A stretch of DNA of 64,000 nt, taken from NCBI GenBank assembly GCA_015200025.1, contig CP054186.1:1426001-1490000 (forward strand), in the 5' to 3' direction. Of this stretch, positions 42,324 through 52,370 are shown one piece after another. The position numbers and the translations under genes are program-made. This stretch comes from Phycisphaeraceae bacterium (lineage in GTDB: Bacteria > Planctomycetota > Phycisphaerae > Phycisphaerales > UBA1924). Numbering within the stretch: position 1 is the stretch's first letter; every line of letters begins with the position of its first letter. A model generated the notes under the pieces. It worked only from the letters and a program-made list of their open reading frames with translations, ran no database searches and was not told where the DNA came from.

Positions 42324-43760
42324 TTAGGCGTGGGCGGGCGACCCGTGGACGGCGGCCTCGTAGGTCCGGACGCAGCGTTCGGCGGCCTCCCGCCACGTAA
42401 GCCTCTTGAGTTCCATCGGCCCGTGCTCTCGCATGGTGGCGGAGAGGGGCGGGTGGCGGAGGACGGCCAGGATCTTGTTGGCCATCTCGTCGACGTCCCA
42501 GAAATCGACCTTGAGCACGTGGGAGAGGACCTCGGCGACGCCGCTGGTCTTGCTGACGATGACGGGGACGTCGTGGTGCATGGCTTCGAGGGCGGCGATC
42601 CCGAAGGGCTCAGAGACGCTAGGCATGACGTAACAGTCGGCCATGGCGAAAACGCGGTCGACGTCGCGCCCGCGCAGGAACCCGGTGAAGAGGACCTTGC
42701 TCCCGATGCCCATGCCCGCGGCGAGCTCGACCATGCGCAGCGCCATGTCGCCCGAGCCCGCGACGACGAACTTGACCTTGTCGAACTTTTCCAGGACACG
42801 GCGGGCGGCGGCGATGAAATACTCCGGGCCCTTCTGCATGGTGATCCGCCCGAGGAAGAGGACGATCTTGTCGTCTCGCTCGATGCGCGAGCCCTCCTGG
42901 GGCTGCTGGCTCTCGCGGTCGATCCCGTTGTAGACGACGTCGACCCGCGACGGGCTCACGCCGTAGCGGCGGACGCAGATGGACTTGGTGAGTTGGCTGA
43001 CGGCGACGACGCGGTCGGCGCCCTGCATCCCGGCCCGTTCGACTTCGTAGACGCGGGCGTTGACGTTGTTGCCCGAACGGTCGAACTCGGTGCTGTGGAC
43101 GTGGACGATCAGGGGCTTGCCGGAGGCCTTGGCGACGGCGAGCCCGGCGGGGTAGGTGAGCCAGTCGTGGGCGTGGATGACGTCGAACCGTTCGCGCGAA
43201 GCGAGAGCGACGACGAGCCTGGCGTATCGGTCGGCGTCTCCGAAGAGGTCGCCCCCATACCCCTCGCCCGCGCCGCCGCCGGTGCCCAGGTGCATGCCGG
43301 TGGGGGCGGTCCCGGGCGCGGGCGGCTGGGGAGGAACTGTCGTGGGATCGGTGGCCTCGGAGGCCTGGAGGTCGGGGTCGTGGTCCGCGGGGATGGGGAG
43401 GGTGTTCGTCGGGGCTGCGCCGACGCCGAGGGGTGAGCCACCGGGGTAGGGGTGGGAGAACCCGGCGGGGACCTCGTGGATGACGGCGTGCGTGAGCCCG
43501 GGGATGAGCGTGGTGCCGTGGGGCTGGCCGGCGCGGGCGGGATCGTGGGTGGAGTGAGGCGCGGCGAGGCCGCGGGGGGTGATGGCCTTGGGGCTGAGGA
43601 GTTTGACGTGGGTGCCGGCGACGCGATCGACGGGCCTGGGGAGGACGAAGACAACCTCGTGCCCCAGGCGGTCGAGGGCCCGGGTCAGGCCGTAGCACGC
43701 CACGCCGAGCCCCCCGGCGATGAACGGTGGAAACTCCCATCCCAGCATCAGTACGCGCAT
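42324..43760 (-). CDS. GT4-type glycosyltransferase, starch-synthase-like N-terminus
   Basis: 478 residues. Begins M-L-G-W-E-F-P-P-F-I-A-G-G-L-G-V-A-C-Y-G-L, the glycogen-synthase-type nucleotide sugar loop. The C-terminal domain has the GT4 pattern: F-L-G-R-I-T-M-Q-K-G, then P-S-V-S-E-P-F-G-I-A-A-L-E-A-M (E-x7-E motif) and V-I-V-S-K-T-S-G-V-A-E-V. An insert of roughly 90 residues rich in Pro, Ala and Thr lies between the first loop and F-D-V-I-H-A-H-D-W-L. It would transfer a sugar from a nucleotide sugar, cytoplasmic; acceptor unknown. gaggag precedes the ATG by five bases. Stands alone between convergent and divergent neighbours. Confidence 0.9.
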   Translation of the reverse strand: MRVLMLGWEFPPFIAGGLGVACYGLTRALDRLGHEVVFVLPRPVDRVAGTHVKLLSPKAITPRGLAAPHSTHDPARAGQPHGTTLIPGLTHAVIHEVPAGFSHPYPGGSPLGVGAAPTNTLPIPADHDPDLQASEATDPTTVPPQPPAPGTAPTGMHLGTGGGAGEGYGGDLFGDADRYARLVVALASRERFDVIHAHDWLTYPAGLAVAKASGKPLIVHVHSTEFDRSGNNVNARVYEVERAGMQGADRVVAVSQLTKSICVRRYGVSPSRVDVVYNGIDRESQQPQEGSRIERDDKIVLFLGRITMQKGPEYFIAAARRVLEKFDKVKFVVAGSGDMALRMVELAAGMGIGSKVLFTGFLRGRDVDRVFAMADCYVMPSVSEPFGIAALEAMHHDVPVIVSKTSGVAEVLSHVLKVDFWDVDEMANKILAVLRHPPLSATMREHGPMELKRLTWREAAERCVRTYEAAVHGSPAHA

Positions 43761-43821
43761 CCGACTCCTCGACCTTCACCCCCGACCGTCACCCCGGTTT
43801 CGCTCATTGATGATCCGCCGG

Positions 43822-44334
43822 TCAATCGTCCCCTTCGCCGGCCTCCATGTCGCCGAGCCGGCGGAAGCACGCCTCATACGCGAGGAGGTACCGCGCGGTG
43901 CGCTCGGCGTGCTCGGTGCTGAGGCCCCCCCATGGCTCGGCGGGGACCGGGGTCCTGAACGTGAACTCCCTGGACTCGGACCGGAAATGCTGAACGGTCA
44001 GCTCGCGGCCGGGCTCGGCCCGTGCGGGACGGGCCTTCGCGAACTCGCCCTGTTCGACCAGCTCCTCGTCGAGCAGGTCCTCGAGGCGGTCGCCCGTGTG
44101 GACCAGGTCGGCCTCGATGGACTGCGAGAGCCAGCGGTCCTTGGTGACCAGACTGACCCAGACCCGACCTTCGGCGCACTCGACGCGGTAGTGCGCCAGC
44201 GCGGCGCTGGCCTTGGCCCTGCATGAGACCCGCCCGCCCGCGACCTCGACCGCACCGAAGACCCCGGCTTCCTCGGCCCGGCGACGGAGGAGGCCGACGA
44301 AATGATCGGTGAGTGTTTGGGTAACGCCCGTCAC
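43822..44334 (-). CDS. Small hypothetical protein, cytoplasmic
   Basis: 170 residues from GTG 44332-44334, with ggag seven bases upstream. No signal or membrane segment. Contains R-R-R-A-E-E-A-G-V-F-G-A-V-E-V, V-W-V-S-L-V-T-K-D-R-W-L-S-Q-S-I-E-A-D-L and P-W-G-G-L-S-T-E-H-A-E-R-T-A-R-Y-L-L-A-Y-E-A. Mixed alpha/beta pattern, possibly a small regulatory or binding domain. Lies between the glycosyltransferase gene (same strand, 61-base gap) and the tRNA gene. No family recognised. Confidence 0.7.
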   Translation of the reverse strand: MTGVTQTLTDHFVGLLRRRAEEAGVFGAVEVAGGRVSCRAKASAALAHYRVECAEGRVWVSLVTKDRWLSQSIEADLVHTGDRLEDLLDEELVEQGEFAKARPARAEPGRELTVQHFRSESREFTFRTPVPAEPWGGLSTEHAERTARYLLAYEACFRRLGDMEAGEGDD

Positions 44335-44474
44335 GACAGGTCTCCTGCAATGGACGTGGACCACCCCGGCCGGCGACACGGGTTGGGGGGCTCCCTCACC
44401 GAACGTCGGGCGGGCCGACTATACACCCGAGCCCGGCGAGGCGTATCCTTCTCCCCCGCTCCGGCGGGACCACC

Positions 44475-44558
44475 GCCCAGGTGGCGAAATTGGCAGACGC
44501 ACTACCTTGAGGTGGTAGCGCCCGCAAGGGCATGGAGGTTCAAATCCTCTCCTGGGCA
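44475..44558 (+). tRNA. tRNA-Leu (anticodon GAG)
   Basis: 84 bases with a long variable arm, as for leucine. Acceptor stem gcccagg (44475-44481) pairs with cctgggc (44551-44557), with A at the discriminator. Anticodon stem ctacc/ggtag encloses the loop ttgaggt, giving anticodon GAG, which reads CUC and CUU. T-arm ggtt-caaat-cc is normal. The CCA end is not encoded. Confidence 0.95.
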
Positions 44559-44658
44559 TTGACGGGATCGGCGGTGGTGCTGAACGGGTCGGGGGTCACG
44601 ATTGGGTAACTACGGATCGCGCCGGGCGTCGAACGCTCGGTGGTATTCAGTGTTCTTG

Positions 44659-44664
44659 TATGAT
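44659..44664 (+). promoter_or_regulatory. Candidate -10 element TATGAT
   Basis: A TATGAT hexamer 67 bases before the ATG of the prepilin gene at 44732, in a locally AT-richer stretch (gttcttgtatgatcg). No good -35 hexamer at the correct distance, so it could act only with an activator. Weak support. Confidence 0.25.
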
Positions 44665-44731
44665 CGAGGACGCACGCCCACCCCCCTCCGTGTCGGAGTG
44701 GGGCACGGGCCAGGCCGCGCCGGAGGCACCC

Positions 44732-45706
44732 ATGCCCGAACTTTGCCCCTCCCCGCGTCGGGCGTGCCCTCGGGGGTTCACGCTGATCGAGCTGCTGGTG
44801 GTGATCGCGATCATTTCGATCCTAATCTCGATGACGCTGCCGGCGCTGGGCTCGGCGCGGAACGCGGCCCGCTCGCTCAAGTGCGCGATCAACCTCAAGC
44901 AATCGCTTCAGGGCTTGGTCGCGTTCGCGTCGACCAACAAGGACGATTACCCGGTCCCTTCGGACCTGGACCGCGCGAACGCGACGGTGGCGGACCCCGG
45001 GCTGCTCAAGAACAACACGGGCAATATTTTCTCGGTGATGATCTGGAACCAGCTGGCGGCGACGGGCACGGCGGTCTGCCCGGCCGAGCCCAACCCGGAC
45101 ATCACGCGTGACGACGGGTACCAGCCCCGCTCGCCCTCGCGGGCGGTGTCGCCGGACAACGCGCTGTGGGACCCCGGGTTCGCGTCGATGCCCGGGGAGG
45201 GAGGGATGACCGGCGGCGGGGACCAGCGGCGCGACACGTCGAAGGGGAACGTCTCGTACGCGCACGTCCCGCCGTTCTCGCCGCGGACGAGATATTGGAA
45301 GTCGACGCTGGACTCGGGCGAGGCGGTGATGGCCGACCGCGGGCCGGTATACGAGGGAGAGCCGGGCGCGTGGCGTCCGGTGGCGGGGCCGCAGGGCGCG
45401 GGCTCGAACACGTTCCGGACACACGCCTCGCCGCGGTCGTGGGCGGGGAACATCGTGTACAACGACGCGCACGTGGTGTTCGAGAGCCGTCCCGACCCGA
45501 GGACGACGACGCTGGTTTTCTCGGGGGCGTTCGGGGGCTCGCGTCACCACGCGGACAACGTGTTCGCGAACGAGGACGACGGGCAGGGGCTTCCGCTGAG
45601 GCCGGACAACCTGCCGTCGCTGGGGTCGAACATCCTGTTGAAGTTGTACGCGGACGTGCGGGTGATCCCCAACGTGGGGGTGACGTACACGCCACTGAAC
45701 GACTGA
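44732..45706 (+). CDS. Prepilin-like protein with type IV pilin N-terminus
   Basis: 324 residues from ATG 44732 (ggagg five bases upstream). Leader ends C-P-R-G, then [19 protein letters not shown], a prepilin peptidase site with Glu at +5 and the pilin helix. The head has [14 protein letters not shown] (helix continuation) and ends with [12 protein letters not shown], the planctomycete D-x-H element. Same protein class as the gene at 16354 but clearly a different sequence. No other pilus gene is near; it follows the tRNA-Leu by 173 bases and is followed by the AsmA-like gene. Confidence 0.88.
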   Translation: MPELCPSPRRACPRGFTLIELLVVIAIISILISMTLPALGSARNAARSLKCAINLKQSLQGLVAFASTNKDDYPVPSDLDRANATVADPGLLKNNTGNIFSVMIWNQLAATGTAVCPAEPNPDITRDDGYQPRSPSRAVSPDNALWDPGFASMPGEGGMTGGGDQRRDTSKGNVSYAHVPPFSPRTRYWKSTLDSGEAVMADRGPVYEGEPGAWRPVAGPQGAGSNTFRTHASPRSWAGNIVYNDAHVVFESRPDPRTTTLVFSGAFGGSRHHADNVFANEDDGQGLPLRPDNLPSLGSNILLKLYADVRVIPNVGVTYTPLND

Positions 45707-45743
45707 ACGCGACGGGCCTCGCCGCCGTACACCCATCCGGACC

Positions 45744-48700
45744 ATGACCCACGCCCCGCCCCCGCCCTCACCTACGCCCCCGACGGACGGCCGCGGCGCG
45801 GGCCCACGGGCCGTATCGTCCGCCCCTCCGGGCCCGGGTCGCGCGAAGGGGCGCCGGCGCGTGGTGACGGCGGTCCTGGTCACGGGCTTGCTCCTGGCGG
45901 TGGGGTTGGTGGTCGCGACGCGGGGGCCGGTGCCCCGGATACTCGCCCAGCGGATCTTGTCCCGCGAGATCGGGGCGCCGGTGTCGCTCTCGGGCGCCCG
46001 ACTCAACCTGGACGGCACGGTCGAGCTCTTCGATGCTCGAGTGATAAACCCGGACGAGTCGGGCCCCCACGCGGCGTTCATCGAGGCGAGGCGCGTGACG
46101 GCCGACGCCCGCTGGTGGGGGTTGCACAGGACGGAGATCACGGGCGTCACGGCCGAGGGTGTGGTGGTCCGCGTGTCGCAGTCGGTCCGGGACCGCCGGA
46201 TCAACGCGAAGATCGCCCCCCCGCCCTCGACGGGCCCGGTGACGATCCCGCCGGTGACGATCCGTGACGGGCACCTGGAGCTGGGGGAGCACGACCTGCC
46301 GCCGTCGGCCTCGGTGCCCGGTGGGTACCACGCGCTCAAGCGTGTCCCCATCGCGGGGGGGATCGCCCCGGCGAGTGTGCCGGGCTCGTACGGGATCTCG
46401 CTGCACGAGCTGTCGGCGGCGGGGAAAGGCCTGACCATCGACGGGGGCTTCGACGAGCGGGAGTTGACGCTGCGGATCCTGGGGTTCCGTCTCGATGCGT
46501 TCCCGCCGCACACGCTCCCTCCTGCGGTCCGCGGGCTCGCGGAGCGGCTGAACCTTCGCGGAGACGTCTCGGCGGCGGGGTTCATCCTGCCGCTGGCGCC
46601 GGGCTCCGGGAACCTGCTGGCCCGGGCGCAGAACAGCCGCGCGTTCCTGGACCTGGCGGGGGTGGCGGTCACGCTGCCGGTGCAGGCGCTGGCGAGCGGA
46701 GACGACGGGGCCGCGGCGTACCCGAGGATGTCCGGTGTGAGCGGGCGGATCACGCTCGACGCGGGCGAGCTACGGGCGGAGATCGCGGGGTTACTGGAGG
46801 ATTTCCCGTACCAGGCGTCGCTGGTGTGGCGTGGGACGACGCCCGACGCGGCGTTCGAGTGCACGTTCGTGTCGCGTGATTTCCAGTTGCAGGAGCGTCC
46901 GCGGATGACGCCGTTCCTGCCCCCGCAGGTGGCGGAACGCCTGGCGATGTTCACGAACCCGACGGCCCGGGTGGACGCGCAGGTGGTGGTCACGCGTGAG
47001 CCGCCCACCGCGGACAACGCGAACCCGGAGACGCGCGTGGCGGGGACGTTGACGTTCCGCGACGGGACGGCGTCGTTCCGCAAGTTCCCGTACGTGTTCG
47101 AACAGATGACGGGGACCGCGACGTTCGATGACCGGTCGCTGACGATCGAGCGGATCGAAGGGCGTCACGCCAACGGGGCCCGGCTGGTCGCGACGGCCTC
47201 GATCGCGCCCCTGACCGACGAGGCCGAGGTGACCGTGCGGGTGACGGCCACGGGGGTCCCGGTGGACGAGGACCTGATCGCGGGGCTGGGGCCCCGGCGT
47301 CGCAAGGTCATCGACATCCTGTTCGACCCCGGGGTGGCGGGGGACCTGGTGCGCAAGGGGTTGGTGGTGACGCCGGAGGAGCACGATCGGCGGTCGACGC
47401 AGGCCGCCCGGGCCGCGGCGGCGTACGAGGAGGCCGAGCGCGGGTTCGCGCTGATGCCGACCGAGGCGGCGCGGCGGTCGCTGGACGAGGCCCGCGAGGC
47501 GTTGCGGGCGGCGGAGGCGTCGGCGTCGGTCCCGTTGTTCGAGCCGGGGGGCGTGGGGAACGTGGAGATCGAGCTGTACACGCCGTTCGGGAAGGACGCG
47601 GACTGGGAGCAACGGATCGAGGTGCACATCCCGCGTGCGGGCGTGGTTCCGGAGCGGTTCCCGCTGCCCGCGGTCGCGACGGACGTGCGTGTGGTGGTGG
47701 ACGACACGACGCTGACGATCACCGACGGGCGGTTCCTCGGGCTCCGCGGGGGGGTCGCGACGGTGAACGCCGTCGCTGATTTTTCGTCGGACGCCGGCGA
47801 GGACGACCCGGGCCCGGTGGTGGCGGTGGAGGCTGTGGGGTTCCCGATCGACGACCTTCTGCTCAACGCGATCCCCTCGTCGGACCGCCCGCTGCGCGAA
47901 GACGACCCCGGCTCGTCGCTGGCCCGGATCATCCGTGACCTGAACATCGAGGCGAGCACGTCGGCGCGTGTCGAGATCGCGGACACCACGCCCGGGGAGA
48001 CGGGTTTCAAAGCCCGGGTGGAGTTCGGGGGGCTGACCGCGCGGCCGGCCCGGGAATCCGAGCGGGGCCTCGATCCGCTCGTTCTGGCCGCCCGGCACGC
48101 CTCGCTCGTGGTGACGCAGGACGACCTGTGGATCGCGGTGGACGCGGACGTGCTGGGCGCTGCGGGCGAGGGCGCCGGGGGTCGCCCCTCGGGACGGCTC
48201 ATCGTGGTCGGGGAGGCGTTCTTCTCGCCGAGGAACCCCAACGGGTCGCCGGGGGCGACCGACATCCACGCGCAACTCACGGCGATCGACCTGGACCTGA
48301 GCGCGCCGGTCGAGCGTGCGTTGTCGCTGATTGCGCCGGGGCCGGCGTCGGGGCTTCGAGACCTCCGCGGGCGGCACCATCCGTCCGGGCGTGCCACGCT
48401 GCACGCGTCGGTCGCCGCGTCGACGGACGGCCCCCCGGACGTAACCGTCGGGCTGGAGCCCGGGGCGATGATCTCGCTGAGGCCCGACGGCATGCCGCGG
48501 ACACTGACGCTCGGGCCGACCGAAGGGGCGATGGCCCTCCGCACGGTGCCGGGGGCGGTGCTGACGCTCGGTTCGTTGCGTGGGCCGCTGCGGATGGACG
48601 GTGAAGGGGCGGGCGCGTTGGACTTGTCGGGGTCGGTGTCGCTGGATGATTCGGTGGGGTCGTCGGTGACTCTGGATCTTTCGGGCGGTCGGATGGAGTC

Positions 48701-50150
48701 CGCGTTGGCGGACGCCGTGTTCGAGCGGCTCGGGCCGCGGGCGCACGGCGCGTACACGGAGTGGGCACCCTCGGGGGATCTGGACACGCGGGTGGTCGCG
48801 TCGCGGGCGGAGGGGCCCGGTGCGGCATGGGGCGTCTCGGGCACGCTCCGGCCGTCCTCGCTCGGGGTCACGGCCGGCGGGTCGCGGGTTGAGTTCGCGT
48901 CGGCCCGGGGCGAGGTTCGGTTCGATATGGACTCGGGCGTGATCGAGCGGCTCGATGTCGCCACGGAGGATTGGGGCGCGACGCTCTCGGGCTCGTGGAC
49001 ACGGCTCCCCGGGGGGCACGCCTCGCTCGCGCTGGACCTCTCGGCGAAGGCACGCGGGCTGCCGGGCTCGCTGACGGCGTTCCTGCCGGACGAGGCCAGG
49101 ACGCTGATGGGGGACCTTGATCTTGCGGCGGAGTCGCTCGAGATCCCCGCGTTGAGCCTGAACCTGGGATTCCATCCCGACGCGGGGAAGCCGACGGCGT
49201 ACCGGGCGTCGGGCCGGGCGGTGGGCGCGGGCGTGGGGCTCGACGCCGGCGCCGAGATCGCGGACGCGGAGGTGGACGCGACGTTCGACCTGTCACGCGA
49301 CACGCTTGGCGTTCAAACGGCGCGGGCGGAGATCGGCTTCGCGAGGGCGAAGGCCGGTGGCGTATCGCTGACTGGCGGGCGGGTCGTGCTGGTCTCGTCG
49401 GAGGCACCCGGGGAGTACCTGATCCCGCTGATCGAGGCGGACTGCCACGGCGGGCGCGTGGCGGGGGAGGCCCGCGTGGTCAAGCCGGTGGAAGGGGCCG
49501 GCGGTCGGGCGCGGTTCTCGACGCGGATCGACGCGTCGGGCGTGAGGCTGGACCGGCTGCTGAGCGACCTAGGGACGGATCCGTCGTCGGGATCGGGGGC
49601 GCCGGCGCTGATCGACGCGGGGCTGACCATCGCGGGGTCGCTCGGGGACCCCTCGTCGAGGCGTGGGCGTGGGCTGGCGTACGTGGGTGGCGGGCGGGTG
49701 CTGGCGCTCCCGGTGGTGCTCCCGTTGATCGAGATCTCGAACCTGCGGATCCCCACGGGCGAGCCGCTGGACACGCTTCGGGCGTCGTTTTATATCGAGG
49801 GCGCGGTGCTGTGCTTCGAGCGGATCAGCATCCTGTCGCCGGCGGTCGAGCTGCGCGGGTTCGGCACGCTCGATTGGTCGACGCGGGGGCTGGACATGAT
49901 TTTCACGTCTCGGTCGCTTCGGCGGATCCCGATCCTCTCGCCGGTGATCGAGACGGTGCGCAACGAGATCGTGACGACGCAGGTCTCGGGCACGCTCTCG
50001 AACCCGTCGGTGGGTGTCGCCCCATTGCGGGCGACGCAGCAGCTGCTGTCGGGCTCGTCGGAATCGGACCAGGAACGCCGGATGCGCGACATCGAGCGTC
50101 AGAGCCCGCTCAACGCGGATCGGCTCCGCGTCCGGATCCCCCCGCGCTGA
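45744..50150 (+). CDS. AsmA/YhdP-like giant membrane-anchored protein
   Basis: 1468 residues. A Pro-rich tail and one membrane anchor at about 42-60 (V-T-A-V-L-V-T-G-L-L-L-A-V-G-L-V-V-A) lead to a long, beta-rich chain with repeated strands such as V-S-L-S-G-A-R-L-N-L-D-G-T-V and G-V-V-V-R-V-S. The C-terminal region (R-I-P-I-L-S-P-V-I-E-T-V-R-N-E-I-V-T-T-Q-V-S-G-T-L) looks like the AsmA-type end. Relatives (AsmA, YhdP, TamB) form hydrophobic bridges that move phospholipid between inner and outer membranes. A short coiled stretch (A-A-R-A-A-A-A-Y-E-E-A) interrupts near residue 550. Next gene starts 51 bases on. Family call is by architecture. Confidence 0.7.
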   Translation: MTHAPPPPSPTPPTDGRGAGPRAVSSAPPGPGRAKGRRRVVTAVLVTGLLLAVGLVVATRGPVPRILAQRILSREIGAPVSLSGARLNLDGTVELFDARVINPDESGPHAAFIEARRVTADARWWGLHRTEITGVTAEGVVVRVSQSVRDRRINAKIAPPPSTGPVTIPPVTIRDGHLELGEHDLPPSASVPGGYHALKRVPIAGGIAPASVPGSYGISLHELSAAGKGLTIDGGFDERELTLRILGFRLDAFPPHTLPPAVRGLAERLNLRGDVSAAGFILPLAPGSGNLLARAQNSRAFLDLAGVAVTLPVQALASGDDGAAAYPRMSGVSGRITLDAGELRAEIAGLLEDFPYQASLVWRGTTPDAAFECTFVSRDFQLQERPRMTPFLPPQVAERLAMFTNPTARVDAQVVVTREPPTADNANPETRVAGTLTFRDGTASFRKFPYVFEQMTGTATFDDRSLTIERIEGRHANGARLVATASIAPLTDEAEVTVRVTATGVPVDEDLIAGLGPRRRKVIDILFDPGVAGDLVRKGLVVTPEEHDRRSTQAARAAAAYEEAERGFALMPTEAARRSLDEAREALRAAEASASVPLFEPGGVGNVEIELYTPFGKDADWEQRIEVHIPRAGVVPERFPLPAVATDVRVVVDDTTLTITDGRFLGLRGGVATVNAVADFSSDAGEDDPGPVVAVEAVGFPIDDLLLNAIPSSDRPLREDDPGSSLARIIRDLNIEASTSARVEIADTTPGETGFKARVEFGGLTARPARESERGLDPLVLAARHASLVVTQDDLWIAVDADVLGAAGEGAGGRPSGRLIVVGEAFFSPRNPNGSPGATDIHAQLTAIDLDLSAPVERALSLIAPGPASGLRDLRGRHHPSGRATLHASVAASTDGPPDVTVGLEPGAMISLRPDGMPRTLTLGPTEGAMALRTVPGAVLTLGSLRGPLRMDGEGAGALDLSGSVSLDDSVGSSVTLDLSGGRMESALADAVFERLGPRAHGAYTEWAPSGDLDTRVVASRAEGPGAAWGVSGTLRPSSLGVTAGGSRVEFASARGEVRFDMDSGVIERLDVATEDWGATLSGSWTRLPGGHASLALDLSAKARGLPGSLTAFLPDEARTLMGDLDLAAESLEIPALSLNLGFHPDAGKPTAYRASGRAVGAGVGLDAGAEIADAEVDATFDLSRDTLGVQTARAEIGFARAKAGGVSLTGGRVVLVSSEAPGEYLIPLIEADCHGGRVAGEARVVKPVEGAGGRARFSTRIDASGVRLDRLLSDLGTDPSSGSGAPALIDAGLTIAGSLGDPSSRRGRGLAYVGGGRVLALPVVLPLIEISNLRIPTGEPLDTLRASFYIEGAVLCFERISILSPAVELRGFGTLDWSTRGLDMIFTSRSLRRIPILSPVIETVRNEIVTTQVSGTLSNPSVGVAPLRATQQLLSGSSESDQERRMRDIERQSPLNADRLRVRIPPR

Positions 50151-50201
50151 GCGGGCGGACCCCCCCAACAATCACGCCGTCTCATCACCACGGGAGAACA
50201 C

Positions 50202-51329
50202 GTGACCGCCGACTCCAACAAGCTCAACCTGGAACTGACCGGCCTGGTCGATCCGGCCCCCAGGGCCGACAAGAAGCCCGAGGACGGGCCCGTCGCGAAC
50301 CTCATCGACCAGGTCATCGAGCTGTCGGGCGGGAAGCCCGGGACGCTCGAGACGAGGCTGGTGCGGGACCTGATCACCTCGGCCGCCAAGCTGATCGCCG
50401 ACGGGCGCGACCCGGGCGAGCTCAAGCTGATCACGGCGGCGGTGAAGGAGATGCGGTACGCGTACCGGGTCTTTGCGCGGTACGCCCAGCCCCACAAGGT
50501 GACGATCTTCGGGTCGGCCCGGACGCCCGACGATCACCCGGACTTCAGCGCGTGCGTCGAGTTCTCCAAGCTCATGGCCGAGCGGGGGTGGATGTCGATC
50601 ACGGGCGCGGGCGGGGGGATCATGAAGGCCGGGCACGTGGGGACGGGGCGCGAGGCGTCGTTCGGGGTGGCGATCCGCCTGCCGTTCGAGCAGTCCACCA
50701 ACACGGTGATCGCCGGGGACGAGAAGCTCATCCACTTCCGGTACTTCTTCACGCGCAAGTTGATGTTCCTCTCGCAGGCCGAGGCGGTGGCGCTGTTCCC
50801 CGGGGGCTTCGGGACCTTCGACGAGGCGTTCGAGACGCTGACGCTGGTGCAGACGGGCAAGAGCCAGATGATCCCGATCGTGTGCCTGGAGGGGCCCGGC
50901 GGGTCGTTCTGGCAGGGGTTCCTGCGGTTCGTCAAGGAGGAGCTGCTCGCCCGCGGGTTCATCTCGCCCGAGGACCTGTCGTTGTTCCATCTCTCCCCGG
51001 ACCCCGCCGACGCCGTCGAGCACATCGTCCGGTTTTACCGCAACTACCACTCGTCGCGGTACGTCAAGGACGACCTGGTCATCCGGCTGCAGCGACCGCT
51101 GAGCCCGGCCCAGATCGAGACGCTCAACGCCGAGTTCGGGGTGCTCGTCAAGTCCGGGGTGATCTCGGCCCGGGGCCCGTACCCCGAAGAGTCCGACGCG
51201 CTCGACCTTCCCCGCATCGCCTTCACACACACCCGGTCCAAGTTCGGACTCCTGCGCCGGCTCATCGACCGGATCAACGGCTTCGATGCCCCCCCCACCA
51301 CCGCCACTTCACCCGCCGGCGCCCCGTGA
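50202..51329 (+). CDS. LOG-family (lysine decarboxylase-like) nucleotide-processing protein
   Basis: 375 residues from GTG 50202 (gggag upstream). LOG signatures: V-T-I-F-G-S-A-R-T (residues ~103-111), G-A-G-G-G-I-M-K-A (~150) and P-G-G-F-G-T-F-D-E-A-F-E (~200-211), the PGGxGTxxE motif. Family members bind AMP-type nucleotides and release ribose-5-phosphate from nucleoside monophosphates (cytokinin riboside phosphate hydrolase in plants). An extra ~95-residue N-terminal helix region and a C-terminal extension are present, as in the longer LOG subgroup. Forms an operon with the next lipoprotein (4-base gap) and the HD-GYP-like gene. Confidence 0.92.
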   Translation: MTADSNKLNLELTGLVDPAPRADKKPEDGPVANLIDQVIELSGGKPGTLETRLVRDLITSAAKLIADGRDPGELKLITAAVKEMRYAYRVFARYAQPHKVTIFGSARTPDDHPDFSACVEFSKLMAERGWMSITGAGGGIMKAGHVGTGREASFGVAIRLPFEQSTNTVIAGDEKLIHFRYFFTRKLMFLSQAEAVALFPGGFGTFDEAFETLTLVQTGKSQMIPIVCLEGPGGSFWQGFLRFVKEELLARGFISPEDLSLFHLSPDPADAVEHIVRFYRNYHSSRYVKDDLVIRLQRPLSPAQIETLNAEFGVLVKSGVISARGPYPEESDALDLPRIAFTHTRSKFGLLRRLIDRINGFDAPPTTATSPAGAP

Positions 51330-51333
51330 CCTC

Positions 51334-52344
51334 ATGCGTCCCGCCGCCCTTGCCATCCCGGCCTTGGTGGTGATCGCCGGGTGCGGCGCGCCGACGGCGG
51401 CGCCCACGGACCCGGGGGGGCTCCCCCCGTCGCCCGATCAGCGTGTCTCGGGTCCCGGGCTTCGGGCGCTCTCGTGGGTGATCGACGACCCGGACGGGTA
51501 CGCGCTCGCCCGCGCGCTCTCGTCGCGGTACACGGCGCCGGCCGCGGGATCGGCGCGGGCGCGGTTGGCCGCGTCGGGGGTGCGGACGATCGCCGTGCCC
51601 CGGGGCGAGATCGCGGGGCTCTCGGCCGCGCTGGCTTCGACCCCGCTGGGGCCCGACTTATGGGTCGGGGAATCGTCTTCGTGGAGCCCGGTCCTCGCGG
51701 GGCTCCCGTGGGATTTCACGACGCCGATCCGTCTCCACGACGGGGAGATGCTCGCGCCGCCTGGCTCGGCGAGGCTGCTGGTCCGCGCGTGGATCGAGCC
51801 GTCGTCGGTCCCGCCCGACGCTCTTTCCCTTCGGGTGGACCTGGCCCCGCAACTGCTGGCCGCCACCCGGGAGCGAGCCCCCGGGGACTGGCTCATGCAG
51901 ACGGCGGCCTCGGTGCCCGCGGCCGAGCGGGGGCAGCTGCTCGCGTCGCTCGCCCTCGAGACCTCGATCCCGCCCGAATCGGTGCTGTTGGTCTTCCCCG
52001 AGAGCCCCGAGCTGGACTGGTCTTTGCCCCCCCCACCACCCCCACCGCCCCCCGCCACCCCGAGCCAATCGCCCTCGGGAGGGTCGGGGGAAGGGCCTGG
52101 GTCGCCCGGGGCAGGGCCCGAGCCGGTGACCGACCCGTTCGGGCTGCCTCCGCCGGTGGACCGTCCGATCGTGTTCGAATCACCGTCGGGCGTCGACCCC
52201 GCCCCGACGTCGATGATCCCGACGTTGGGCGATGTGCTGCTGACGGACGCGTCGCCGATCGTCCGGTCTCGCCGGAAAGTGGTGCTTTTGCTGATCCCGG
52301 AACTCCCGGCTCGGGCCAAAGGTGCCCCCCCGAACGACCGATAG
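51334..52344 (+). CDS. Lipoprotein of unknown function
   Basis: 336 residues. Signal A-L-A-I-P-A-L-V-V-I-A-G-C, with lipobox I-A-G-C at Cys18, then G-A-P-T-A-A. The middle is a mixed alpha/beta domain with R-A-L-S-W-V-I-D-D-P-D-G-Y-A-L-A-R-A and W-V-G-E-S-S-S-W-S-P. Near residue 230 a run of nine or more prolines and a Ser/Gly/Pro stretch separate a second short segment. No domain recognised. Four bases separate it from the LOG gene, 26 from the HD-GYP-like gene, so the three are one unit. Confidence 0.8.
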   Translation: MRPAALAIPALVVIAGCGAPTAAPTDPGGLPPSPDQRVSGPGLRALSWVIDDPDGYALARALSSRYTAPAAGSARARLAASGVRTIAVPRGEIAGLSAALASTPLGPDLWVGESSSWSPVLAGLPWDFTTPIRLHDGEMLAPPGSARLLVRAWIEPSSVPPDALSLRVDLAPQLLAATRERAPGDWLMQTAASVPAAERGQLLASLALETSIPPESVLLVFPESPELDWSLPPPPPPPPPATPSQSPSGGSGEGPGSPGAGPEPVTDPFGLPPPVDRPIVFESPSGVDPAPTSMIPTLGDVLLTDASPIVRSRRKVVLLLIPELPARAKGAPPNDR

Positions 52345-52370
52345 CCGGGGTGCGGGCGAGGCCCGCGCCG

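Noticed and set aside
46791-49303. Two large open frames antisense to the AsmA-like gene
   Set aside because: Compositional shadows; no ribosome sites or motifs.
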